Source of the DNA: Bacteriovorax sp. BSW11_IV
GTDB taxonomy: Bacteria; Bdellovibrionota; Bacteriovoracia; Bacteriovoracales; Bacteriovoracaceae
Length of the DNA: 64,000 bases
NCBI RefSeq assembly: GCF_000447755.1
Contig: NZ_AUNE01000050.1
Coordinates: forward strand, 62,001 to 126,000
Reading direction: 5' to 3'
A model generated the notes under the pieces. The model was not told the DNA's origin, did not search any database, and saw only the letters and a list, made by a program, of their open reading frames with translations. Both the position numbers and the translations under genes were made by a program. Below are positions 44,009 to 52,660 of this stretch, one piece after another (position 1 is the first letter of the stretch; each line of letters begins with the position of its first letter).

Positions 44009-46093
44009 TTGGAAAAGAAATTTCTCATAATGAAATTTGCTCTCGCTAATCTAATTGTGTTGCTTATTGGTGTGACGGGTTATTTCTTTGTTCGTGAACG
44101 CCTTGTTGGTGACTTGTATAAAAGACAAAGAGTTGAATTAAATCAATTGGCCCAGATTGTTCGTTCAACCTTCTTCTACAATCATGCCTATTCCTTAGCA
44201 AAAAATATTGCAAGACTTGATGAAGATTTAAAGCTCTCTTTGAAAAAGAATCAAATGCATCCTAAGCTTGCAAATAAGTTACAACTTCTAAGAGAAGATA
44301 TTGGTGCCTCTATTGTATATGTCATTAATAGGGGTGGTAAAACGATCGCTAGTACTCGCTATGATGAAGATAAAAGTCTCATTGGTGAAAACTATGGTTT
44401 TCGCCCCTATTTTATAGAGGCCATGAAGGGGAGACCCTATGTATATGCCGCTCTTGGTGTTACCACTAAACTAAGGGGGATTTATTATTCTGCCCCTGTA
44501 TACTCTGATAAAAATGAAATTTTAGGTGTTTTTGTCATAAAGATGAATGCCGAGAGTTTTGATTTTATTTTGAATAGTTCAACAGATATTTATAGTCTGG
44601 TGACAGAAGCAGGAGTTGTTTTTTCATCAAGCCGTAAAGATTGGCTGTTTTACAATATGCCTCACTTTAAAGACCCCAATTTAAAAATTGATATTTATCA
44701 ATTCGGAAACAGATCTGAAGATACTATTTCAGATTTAAGATATTCAGATGGCGATAAAATTGCGAAATATAAAAACAAAGATTACATATCAGATTATGTG
44801 AAAATTAATATTTATGGTGAAGTTTGGACTTTACTAAGCTTGAGTGAATATGACTCTCGCATGCACTTTTTTGTGTTTTCAATCTATGGTCTTTCTTGTG
44901 TTATTGTTTTCTTCCTCGCTAATGCTCTTGTTTATTCGTTTGAAAGATTGAGAGAATCTTTAAAAGATGCGAAACAGGCCAACGAAGCAAAGAGTATATT
45001 TCTTGCCAACACATCCCATGAAGTGAGAACACCAATTGCCGGTATTATTGGTTTAATAGGTATTTTAGAAGAAGAAGAAAATCTCTCTGAAAATGTCTTA
45101 GATAAATTGCGTCTGATAAATGGTTTGTCGAATAATTTATCTCAAATTATAAATGACATTCTTGATTATTCAAAAATAGAGGCCGGGAAATTAGATATTG
45201 ATTATATCGATTTTAATTTAAGAGATGTTATCGATACTCAGCTCACACCATTTTTATTCATTGCAGGTAAAAAGAATATTCAAACAGAACTATACTATTC
45301 GGAACATTTACCTGGTTTAGTGAATAGTGACCCTCATCGAATCGGACAAATCTTAACGAATGTCTTGAGTAATGCTGTGAAGTTCACTAATGTTGGTAAG
45401 GTTGAGCTTGCTGTTGATACCATTGAAATAGAGAATGTGAAATATATTGAATTCATTTGTCGTGACTCCGGAATTGGAGTTTCTAAGAAAGAAATTCAAA
45501 AACTATTCCAATCTTTTAGTCAGGCCGATTCCTCAACTTCACGCCGCTTTGGTGGGACAGGTTTGGGACTGGTTATTACAAAAGAGCTCATACGCCTATT
45601 GAATGGACATTATAAATTTGAAAGTGAAGAAGGTGTTGGTACGACATTCACGATTAGAATTCCTTTGCTCGCTCCTCAAGGTATGGTCCGTATTGTAGAA
45701 GAGCAGCGAATACAATTTGATCCTAGTAAATATAGTGTTCTCATCGCAGAGGATAATCCAATTAATATGACTGTCGCTAAAAAGCTTTTAGAAAAGATGG
45801 GCTTTACTCTCATCGAAATGGCCAATAATGGTGCAGAGGCCTATGATAAATTCTTACGCGGAGATTTTGATATCATTTTTATGGATTGTCAGATGCCTGT
45901 TATGAGTGGTTACACGGCCACGCAAAAAATTAGAGAACATGAGAAAGGAAAAAAAGCAATTATTATTGCTCTAACTGCAAATGCTATGGTTGGTGAGAGA
46001 GAAAAATGTGTTGCTTTTGGTATGAATGATTATGTGAGTAAGCCTATTAATCGCAATAAGCTCACGGCCTTATTGAATGAATTCTTTTCTTAA
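44009..46093 (+). CDS. Membrane hybrid histidine kinase with periplasmic Cache-like sensor
   Basis: TTG at 44009 is the likely start, with GGA six bases upstream; an ATG at 44030 is the alternative. TM1 (about 11-29) and TM2 (about 288-312) enclose a 250-residue Cache-like domain (GASIVYVINRGGKTIASTRY, GIYYSAPVY). HisKA carries its His in NTSHEVRTP, HATPase_c has GTGLGLVITKELI, and a receiver ends the protein with its Asp in FMDCQMPVMSG. No Hpt or DNA-binding domain is present. It is in one operon with the binding protein upstream, which may present the ligand. Confidence 0.92.
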   Translation: MEKKFLIMKFALANLIVLLIGVTGYFFVRERLVGDLYKRQRVELNQLAQIVRSTFFYNHAYSLAKNIARLDEDLKLSLKKNQMHPKLANKLQLLREDIGASIVYVINRGGKTIASTRYDEDKSLIGENYGFRPYFIEAMKGRPYVYAALGVTTKLRGIYYSAPVYSDKNEILGVFVIKMNAESFDFILNSSTDIYSLVTEAGVVFSSSRKDWLFYNMPHFKDPNLKIDIYQFGNRSEDTISDLRYSDGDKIAKYKNKDYISDYVKINIYGEVWTLLSLSEYDSRMHFFVFSIYGLSCVIVFFLANALVYSFERLRESLKDAKQANEAKSIFLANTSHEVRTPIAGIIGLIGILEEEENLSENVLDKLRLINGLSNNLSQIINDILDYSKIEAGKLDIDYIDFNLRDVIDTQLTPFLFIAGKKNIQTELYYSEHLPGLVNSDPHRIGQILTNVLSNAVKFTNVGKVELAVDTIEIENVKYIEFICRDSGIGVSKKEIQKLFQSFSQADSSTSRRFGGTGLGLVITKELIRLLNGHYKFESEEGVGTTFTIRIPLLAPQGMVRIVEEQRIQFDPSKYSVLIAEDNPINMTVAKKLLEKMGFTLIEMANNGAEAYDKFLRGDFDIIFMDCQMPVMSGYTATQKIREHEKGKKAIIIALTANAMVGEREKCVAFGMNDYVSKPINRNKLTALLNEFFS

Positions 46094-46774
46094 TCAGAAG
46101 CCTAGATCAATGGCCAATGAAAAATCAATAAGTCCATCAATGGTCATTTCAGATTTTGGAACTTTATCAATAATTAATTCAACGGAAATTATAAAATCTC
46201 TATATTGAGAGAGGATTTCTTTCCAATTACTTTTTACGACTTCCATTCGTATGCACTTACCATTGCAGTTATCAGTGCTCGTTTCTCTATCAAATTCGAG
46301 AATACGTACTTTCATTTCTCCTTCAATGTCATCAAATACTGTAAGATGAATTTTCATTTTTTTAATAAAATCAATATTCTTCTTTTTTTCTTTTACATCA
46401 TTGATCTTCAAGACGACATTATCGAGATTAATGAATTTGATGATATCAAAATCTACATCATCTAGTTCTGGAAATGAAAAGTGGGTCGGTTCAATATCTA
46501 CAACAGTTCCTTTGGCCTTAATCGTGATATCAGCAAAGACCTCTGTAAACTTTCTCAAAATTCCACCAATCAGTGGGACTCTTCTTATTGTTCCGCCAAT
46601 TCTATCCACGCCCATATTTACAATTGGGTAGCTCATCTTAATTGGAGCATCATTTCTTTGTTCGACGATTGTCTGTGCTGGTGCAATTGGTGTGATACTC
46701 TCTTTCTGACAAGAAAGAGATAAAGTCAGACCTATAAGGAGCAAAAAATTTGTTACTTTTGAGTATTTTGTCAT
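46094..46774 (-). CDS. Lipoprotein, unknown function
   Basis: A lipobox LSLSC at Cys22. The mature 200 residues are beta-rich with repeated hydrophobic strands (SYPIVNMGVDRIGG, DNVVLKINDV, FIISVELIIDKV) and one CNGKC pair. No family recognised. It converges on the hybrid kinase with no intergenic base and no terminator. The ATG has no clear ribosome binding site. Confidence 0.68.
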   Translation of the reverse strand: MTKYSKVTNFLLLIGLTLSLSCQKESITPIAPAQTIVEQRNDAPIKMSYPIVNMGVDRIGGTIRRVPLIGGILRKFTEVFADITIKAKGTVVDIEPTHFSFPELDDVDFDIIKFINLDNVVLKINDVKEKKKNIDFIKKMKIHLTVFDDIEGEMKVRILEFDRETSTDNCNGKCIRMEVVKSNWKEILSQYRDFIISVELIIDKVPKSEMTIDGLIDFSLAIDLGF

Positions 46775-46911
46775 GGTGCGTAAATATCATCGCTTTAGAT
46801 CCTGAAAAAGGGGGATTGAAAGAATTACAATTGTAATTTCAGCTACATAACGAACAATGTAATTTTTATTTACGACGATGCTGCGATGCGTTTTTGTGGT
46901 AAAAATAGGCC

Positions 46912-48138
46912 ATGAAAATGAGATTTCTTATCTTAAATCTATTCATTATGAATGTGAGCTATGGCGCTTATTACGACACTTTACCTAAGGGTGTTCGCCT
47001 TGCTGCTTTTAGATATGTTAAAACTGGCGAAGTGAATTCGTCCTATGGAAGTAATCGCCAAGAGTCTTCATATTTTCTAAAACAAAATTTTGATGCCAAA
47101 ACATTACACAGCTTAAATAGTGCGACTGAAGTTTACTTTGATGAATTAAAGCGCATTAGTGAGAAGGCCTATAATGATTTTACCTTCGGAGAATATGAAG
47201 GATCAGGTTCGGCAAATGTTCAAGTTAATGGATATGGATTAGGCTATGGACTAACGAATAGAGTTACCTTGTATGCTTCTGTTCCTTATTACAAGGCCGA
47301 TGTAAAATTTAATCTCATTAGAAACAAAGGGAATAATCATTCATCTGTGGCCAAAGAAATTTATGAAAGTGAAGCTTCAGAAGTTTCAAATCTACTTTCC
47401 CAATTAACAAAAGAATTACCAGACGCTAAGGAGAGTTTACTTCAATCAATAGCAGTTAATTACTATGGTTATAAACCAATTGGTGATTGGAAGGGTGAAG
47501 GATTTGGAGATGCCGAAGTTGGAATGATTTATCGACTTACAAATTGGCAAACTGCAGGTCTAGCTGCAACATTAGGGGCCATTTTACCAACTGGGCGTAT
47601 TGATGATCCTGATATTTTACAAGATATAGCATTTGGAGATGGGCAAACTGACCTGTTCTTTGAGTTTGGTGGTGGTGTTAAAATCTTCAACGAAAAGGCC
47701 GATCTATCTCTAAGCGGTAGATACACTCATCAATTTGAAAGTACAAAAGAGCTGCGAATCCCTGAGGACGATGAATATCCGCTATCTGATAAAAAAGGTA
47801 TTTTTAAAGAAAAACTTGGAAACAAAATAGATATCACAGGACATTTTGCTATAGAGCTTTTTAGTTGGTTGAGTCCATATTCAAGTTACACTTACTCTCA
47901 AAAAGAAAAATCGAAATATACTTCTCAATACGAACTTGCCAATGAATATCTTGCCAAAAACTCGGATACAGAAACTCATACTTTGAAATTTGGATTAAAT
48001 ATATCTACTGTAAAATTGTACCAAACTGGAAAATTCATGGCACCAGTCATGCTTGATTTAAGTATGCAAAGTGTTGTCGAAGGACAAAACACTCCAAAGT
48101 ATGATAGAGTTGATTTAGAATTAAGACTGTTTTTCTAA
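46912..48138 (+). CDS. Outer-membrane protein, transporter-like barrel
   Basis: A signal peptide (about 1-18, VSYG) is followed by beta-barrel-like sequence ending LELRLFF. Segments such as GYGLTNRVTLYASVPYY, GFGDAEVGMIYRL and LGAILPTGRIDDP resemble the phenol MetA-pathway outer-membrane family (PF13557), in which GxGD and LPTG recur. Substrate unknown. The gene stands alone between a convergent-side lipoprotein and gloA. Confidence 0.75.
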   Translation: MKMRFLILNLFIMNVSYGAYYDTLPKGVRLAAFRYVKTGEVNSSYGSNRQESSYFLKQNFDAKTLHSLNSATEVYFDELKRISEKAYNDFTFGEYEGSGSANVQVNGYGLGYGLTNRVTLYASVPYYKADVKFNLIRNKGNNHSSVAKEIYESEASEVSNLLSQLTKELPDAKESLLQSIAVNYYGYKPIGDWKGEGFGDAEVGMIYRLTNWQTAGLAATLGAILPTGRIDDPDILQDIAFGDGQTDLFFEFGGGVKIFNEKADLSLSGRYTHQFESTKELRIPEDDEYPLSDKKGIFKEKLGNKIDITGHFAIELFSWLSPYSSYTYSQKEKSKYTSQYELANEYLAKNSDTETHTLKFGLNISTVKLYQTGKFMAPVMLDLSMQSVVEGQNTPKYDRVDLELRLFF

Positions 48139-48167
48139 TTCAATCAATAAGAATACTTGGAGGATAT

Positions 48168-48587
48168 ATGGAATTTCTGCATACAATGGTTCGTGTTAAA
48201 GATCTCGATGCATCAATGAACTTTTTTGAAAAAGGACTTGGACTAAAAGAGCTAAGAAGAAAAGAATATGAGGCCGGTCGCTTTACTCTTGTTTATCTTG
48301 GTGATGGAATCACTTCTCACGAGGTTGAATTAACATATAATTGGGATCAAAAAGAAGCCTATTCTGGCGGTCGAAACTTTGGTCATATGGCCTTTCGTGT
48401 TGATGATATCTATGCAACTTGTGCTCATTTACAAAGTATGGGAGTGACAATCCTTAGACCTCCTAGAGATGGATATATGGCCTTTGTTCGCTCACCTGAT
48501 CAAATCTCAATTGAGCTCTTACAAAAAGGTGAACCACTGGCACCAGCTAGTCCATGGGCCGAGATGCAGAACACTGGAGAATGGTAA
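48168..48587 (+). CDS. gloA: Lactoylglutathione lyase (glyoxalase I)
   Basis: A 139-residue VOC-fold enzyme of typical length. Metal ligands can be read: His5 in EFLHTMVRV, Glu in HEVELTYN, His in NFGHMAFRV and Glu in SIELLQ. It turns the hemithioacetal of methylglyoxal and glutathione into lactoylglutathione, in the cytoplasm. The ribosome binding site is TTGGAGGAT. A hairpin with a T-run follows 80 bases downstream. Confidence 0.93.
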   Translation: MEFLHTMVRVKDLDASMNFFEKGLGLKELRRKEYEAGRFTLVYLGDGITSHEVELTYNWDQKEAYSGGRNFGHMAFRVDDIYATCAHLQSMGVTILRPPRDGYMAFVRSPDQISIELLQKGEPLAPASPWAEMQNTGEW

Positions 48588-48667
48588 TTTCCCATTGAAT
48601 TCAGCATGTTGTGCGTTCTGTCACTTTCTGACAACACAGTAAAAAAATTTCATAGAGAACCTTAAAT

Positions 48668-48711
48668 CCTCGCTTTTATGATAAAAATGCCAGTCATAAG
48701 CGAGGTTTTTT
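48668..48711 (+). promoter_or_regulatory. Hairpin plus T-run ending at the next start codon
   Basis: Left arm 48668-48681 and right arm 48694-48705 pair over 12 bp with a 2-base bulge; six Ts follow, and the GTG start is at 48712. The only ribosome binding site (GCGAGG) is in the right arm. It works as a terminator for gloA, as an attenuator or as a translational block. Confidence 0.7.
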
Positions 48712-50583
48712 GTGTCAAAATTATTTATCTTATTGACCATTCTATTTGGACAACAAGCGTTTGCAGACGTTGTGATTTCAAATGCTAATTCAACACAAAA
48801 AAAACTTATTGAATATTCTCTTTCTTATCTTCCTGCAAAAATAGCTAATTCGATAAAGTCTTCTGCTATTAAATTCCAAGTAAAATCACTTAACAAAAAT
48901 GCACTGAACACTCCTTGTGATCAACTTCCTTATATCTATGGAGAATATCAAAATGGTGTGGTGTCTCTAGACAAGGCCTTACTTGAAAGAGCATTGGTTA
49001 GTGAATTGGATCGTGAGGATTACTCTTGTAAGCATAAAAGTTATAAAAAACTATTTGTGAGTACTGTTATTCACGAGGCCTTTCATGCTTATGATTTAAC
49101 AAAGAATAAAAAAGACAGAGTTGAAAACGATGAGCTATTTAAAAGTTTAGGGTTTTTCGATTTAGACAGAAAGAAAAAAAACTTTAATTCTTTTCCAATG
49201 AGATCACCAAATAAATATGAGTACACAAATACACGTGAATTTGTGGCCGTTAATTTTGAATATTTCATTTTAGATTCTCAATTTAAATGTCGTCGACCAA
49301 ATTTGTATAAGGCATTTGAATCACTACTTAGCGTTACGCCTTATCCTGAACAAAAGTGTTTAGAACAAAATAGAATGATTTCACTTTCAGACACCCAGAT
49401 TAATAAAATTGTGAATATGGACATGGAACGTGTTCGTGAAATTCATTACCTTTTTGCATCTAAAGGTCAAGCGATCATGAGTCGATTTGGGCACTCAATG
49501 TTTAAGTTTGTTCTTTGTGATAAGCAGTTAAGTTTAAAAGATTGCAGAATTCGTGGTGAAAATGTTGTTATTGGATTTCTTGCTCAAAATGGGGATGAAA
49601 ACCTCAATATGCTCAAAGGTATATTTGGTAAATATAACGCTGATATTGTTGTTTCAGATATTGATTCAATGAAAAGACAATACAATCGCGCTGAATTTAG
49701 AGACCTGGAAAGTTATCCATTAAAACTTACTCCAAATCAAAAAGAGAGATTCGTAAACCATTTCTTAAATCTTTATTGGGAATATTCTGGAAGATATTAT
49801 TTTTTCACTAATAATTGTGCCGATGAGGCCTTTAGATTACTGCAAGTCGCGTATGATGAAAGTTATATCTATGATAAAGAAGTCGCAACACCAATTGGAA
49901 TTAAGAAATTTTTAAAAAAGAAAGGTCTAATTGATGAAAGTATCTTAGCTGATAGAAAGAGTGCTGTTTCTCAAGGGCTATTATATGAGAGCTTTTTTGA
50001 TAAATTGGACGAGGGCTTTCAATTCGTTTACAAGCAGTACCCGAGATATTTTAAGGCCAAGAAAATGGTACGCAATCATAGCGGCGATAGACACGATGAA
50101 GAGCGTGAAGTTACATATCGTGTAAAGGATATTGAAAAGTACTCAGATCTAGACGTATTTAAGCGTCGTGAGATCATTCAGAAAGTATTAGAGGCCAAAC
50201 CAACTCGCAAAACAGTTCTTGGTCTATATGTGGCCGAAACACATGCTCATTTTGTTACGTCGAATAAGATTTTAAACTTTGTTCAAGAAAATGTGTCGAT
50301 TGATAAATTATCTGGAGATTCATTGAATATCTTCAAGAGAATTGTTGAATTAAAAAATATGATCGTTTTTGGGCAAAATATTGAAGGGACGGGATATGGA
50401 ATCCCTCAAGGAAATGAGGTCGAAAGTGTTATTACTGATGAAATGGTAAAAGCACAAGAAGAGTTGAATGATCTCACAAGTATTTTAAGAGAAATTTTCA
50501 CTGAACTTTTTGATTATGAATATAAATTGATTGAAGAATCAGAATTCAACAAGAATTTGATAAAAAACTACTTGCGCTCTTAG
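48712..50583 (+). CDS. Fusion of an HExxH metallopeptidase-like domain and an Lnb/DUF4105-like domain
   Basis: GTG start with a signal peptide (about 1-18, QQAFA). The N-terminal domain has VIHEAFHAYD (His121, Glu122, His125) and a later Glu in TREFVAVNFEYF (Glu176), a zinc-peptidase pattern. Residues about 245-380 resemble the Lnb N-terminal periplasmic domain (DUF4105): SRFGHSMFKF (His261), a middle strand block, and YYFFTNNCADEAF (Cys369). In Lnb this Cys and a His are linked to lipoprotein acyl transfer. The C-terminus is helical with no motif. No Lnb transmembrane part is present. The fusion is unusual. Confidence 0.72.
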   Translation: MSKLFILLTILFGQQAFADVVISNANSTQKKLIEYSLSYLPAKIANSIKSSAIKFQVKSLNKNALNTPCDQLPYIYGEYQNGVVSLDKALLERALVSELDREDYSCKHKSYKKLFVSTVIHEAFHAYDLTKNKKDRVENDELFKSLGFFDLDRKKKNFNSFPMRSPNKYEYTNTREFVAVNFEYFILDSQFKCRRPNLYKAFESLLSVTPYPEQKCLEQNRMISLSDTQINKIVNMDMERVREIHYLFASKGQAIMSRFGHSMFKFVLCDKQLSLKDCRIRGENVVIGFLAQNGDENLNMLKGIFGKYNADIVVSDIDSMKRQYNRAEFRDLESYPLKLTPNQKERFVNHFLNLYWEYSGRYYFFTNNCADEAFRLLQVAYDESYIYDKEVATPIGIKKFLKKKGLIDESILADRKSAVSQGLLYESFFDKLDEGFQFVYKQYPRYFKAKKMVRNHSGDRHDEEREVTYRVKDIEKYSDLDVFKRREIIQKVLEAKPTRKTVLGLYVAETHAHFVTSNKILNFVQENVSIDKLSGDSLNIFKRIVELKNMIVFGQNIEGTGYGIPQGNEVESVITDEMVKAQEELNDLTSILREIFTELFDYEYKLIEESEFNKNLIKNYLRS

Positions 50584-50604
50584 GGCGTATTAATGGAGGG
50601 AAAA

Positions 50605-51012
50605 ATGAAAAAATTAGTTGCAGGTTTACTCGTAGGACTTATGACAACAAGTGCTTTTGCTCACGTAGAGAGAAGCTGTAGAACAAGAACAAATCGTTAC
50701 GGTGAAAGAGTGACTGTTTGTAGAGATACACCTCATACTCACTCTGGTTCAGACTATGGAGATGGATTCTTTGACGGTCTAGTTGCTTCAACAATGATGC
50801 TTCTTACTTCAGACATTCTAACAAATGGTAGAAACCAAGATATGATCGAAAGTGAAATCACTTTTGCTCTTATGGCGGAATCAGAGGGGATGGATATTGA
50901 ACTATCTCCAGAGCTTCAAAGACTTGCTTCTGATCTTAGAGCTGCAAATCCAGAAAGTGCCGCTTCTGATTTAGATCTTCTTGAAGCCGTTCTTCTTTTT
51001 GACGCTGAATAA
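50605..51012 (+). CDS. Small secreted protein, unknown function
   Basis: GGAGGG four bases upstream sets the ATG at 50605. A signal peptide (MKKLVAGLLVGLMTTSAFA) precedes a 116-residue mature part with one CRTRTNRYGERVTVC loop, an HTH-rich stretch, a Gly/Asp segment and an acidic helical C-terminus. No family recognised. It lies 21 bases after the fusion gene and ends at a strong terminator. Confidence 0.72.
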   Translation: MKKLVAGLLVGLMTTSAFAHVERSCRTRTNRYGERVTVCRDTPHTHSGSDYGDGFFDGLVASTMMLLTSDILTNGRNQDMIESEITFALMAESEGMDIELSPELQRLASDLRAANPESAASDLDLLEAVLLFDAE

Positions 51013-51021
51013 TTAATTCGG

Positions 51022-51052
51022 TGAGGGTCTTTAGAGACCCTCATTTTTTTTT
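51022..51052 (+). terminator. Intrinsic terminator
   Basis: A 9-bp stem (TGAGGGTCT and AGACCCTCA, loop TTAG) followed by nine Ts. GAGG, the ribosome binding site of the next gene, comes right after it. Confidence 0.88.
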
Positions 51053-51060
51053 GAGGTTTT

Positions 51061-52098
51061 ATGATTCGTAATTTTATTTTATCAACACTTATTTTAGTTT
51101 CTCAAGTTACACATTCATGTGAAGAGCTTCCTTGGTTGCCAAAAATCGAAGAGCTAAACAAGGATATAACGGAGAGAATTAATTTTGATGAAATAAAAGC
51201 GATTTCACAAAGTGCTCGTGAAGAAATTATTGTGGCCGTAATTGGTGATGGAGTTAATCCTAAAGACTTTCCTGGTGCATTAGCACTCAATAAAAAAGAA
51301 ATTCCTGACAATGGCATTGATGATGACAATAATGGCATTGTTGATGATTATTACGGTGTAAACTTCTCAACAGGACATGGAACAGATTTCTCTGAAATTG
51401 GTTTTCATGAAATGTTTGTAAGCTCTCTTGTGACTACAATCTCGGGTTCTCGCTGTGAGAATGATTACAGAGTTAAAGTCCTTCCTTTAAAAATTACAAC
51501 TGGAGACAATCACTTTGATGATCTCTATGTAAAAAAACTGGCCGATGCTATTGATTACGCTGTTCTTAGAGGAGCAAGAGTAATCAATATGAGTCTTGGT
51601 GTTAGTCGTGACTATAAGAGCTTTTTTCGCTTCGTGGATAACGATGTTCAAAAATCTCTAAAGTACTTAACAGATGCTATTGATAGGGCCTATCAAAAAA
51701 ATGTCGTCCTAATGGGCGCTTCTAGTAATAACAATAATAGGGATCAAACGCTTGACCCGAACTATCCCGCAGACTTGAAACATGTTATTTCCGTGACGAG
51801 TGTAAATCTAAACCATGAAATCAAAAGGGCCTATGGACGCATCATTATGACTGCTTTTTATGGTGAAGAAATTTTTGGTCTAGCTGGTGATGGCAATATT
51901 ATTAGATCAACGGGCACTAGCTTTGCAACTCCCATGATTGCTGCCACAATTGCACTGGCCCTTTCTATTAGGCCTTGGCTAACTGTGGATGAGATTAGAG
52001 ACATGGTTATTAAGGCCTCGACTCAAAAGATTAATGGGCGCAGACAAATTAGAAATGGAGTTTTCTCTCCCTTAAAATTCTTACAGATGCTTAATTAA
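51061..52098 (+). CDS. Second subtilisin-like (S8) protease, altered His motif
   Basis: A signal peptide (about 1-19, VTHS) precedes an S8 domain. Asp63 (VAVIGDGVN) and Ser287 (GTSFATP) are clear, and SSNNNN holds the oxyanion Asn. The His region reads GFHEMFVSS (His116) where the family has HGTHVAG; the flanking strand VLPLKI aligns. The acidic insert DNGIDDDNNGIVDD resembles that of the S8 enzyme at 5156. It is 345 residues with no long prodomain. The protease is probably active but the changed His motif leaves some doubt. Confidence 0.85.
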   Translation: MIRNFILSTLILVSQVTHSCEELPWLPKIEELNKDITERINFDEIKAISQSAREEIIVAVIGDGVNPKDFPGALALNKKEIPDNGIDDDNNGIVDDYYGVNFSTGHGTDFSEIGFHEMFVSSLVTTISGSRCENDYRVKVLPLKITTGDNHFDDLYVKKLADAIDYAVLRGARVINMSLGVSRDYKSFFRFVDNDVQKSLKYLTDAIDRAYQKNVVLMGASSNNNNRDQTLDPNYPADLKHVISVTSVNLNHEIKRAYGRIIMTAFYGEEIFGLAGDGNIIRSTGTSFATPMIAATIALALSIRPWLTVDEIRDMVIKASTQKINGRRQIRNGVFSPLKFLQMLN

Positions 52099-52195
52099 GT
52101 TGCCGTAATTACGTATTAGTTAAAGAATATTATTTAATATATTTAGCTCATTTGTCGAATCGAATTACAAGATTATTTGTAAAGCGGAGAGCACT

Positions 52196-52633
52196 ATGGA
52201 TCGCGAGACCATAACGTTTTTTGTCGATGAGATAAAAGAGATTCGCCATCTCATGACGACGGCCATTTCTAATATTATTAAATCCAAAATGGAAAATGCA
52301 CGCTACTTTGAAGAATGTGGTCAACTTGTTGATAGAATTTACGGTACTGCGGCGACACTAGGGTTTAAAGAAATAGGTGAGTATACGAAATCTGTAAAAG
52401 AAGTCAGTTATATGGCCAGTGCCAGTTCGAATTTTAATGGTAAGAAAAAGGCCGTTAAGTTTCTTATTAAATATATTGAGATGAGTGATGCGATTTGTGA
52501 TTCTATCTTTGATAAAGAGGGCATAAAAAAAATCAATCATCTTCTCAATATCGAAAAATCTCGTGCTGATTTATTAAACAGAAAAGAGTTCTATAGCGTC
52601 GATAAAAAAAGCTGTGATAAAGAAAGAGATTAA
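52196..52633 (+). CDS. Hpt-like helical protein without the phospho-His
   Basis: A 145-residue helical protein. QLVDRIYGTAATLGFKEIGE (43-62) matches the Hpt core (V-H-x-L-K-G-x-A-x-x-L-G), but the phospho-accepting His is Asp46 and the Lys is Tyr49. It cannot carry phosphate as an Hpt. It may bind a receiver or kinase as an inhibitor or adaptor (inference). Two hybrid kinases in the window lack an Hpt domain. AGCGGAGAG sets the start. The RluA-RluE gene follows 27 bases later. Confidence 0.55.
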   Translation: MDRETITFFVDEIKEIRHLMTTAISNIIKSKMENARYFEECGQLVDRIYGTAATLGFKEIGEYTKSVKEVSYMASASSNFNGKKKAVKFLIKYIEMSDAICDSIFDKEGIKKINHLLNIEKSRADLLNRKEFYSVDKKSCDKERD

Positions 52634-52660
52634 CTAACATTTTTAATATATAATGAATCC

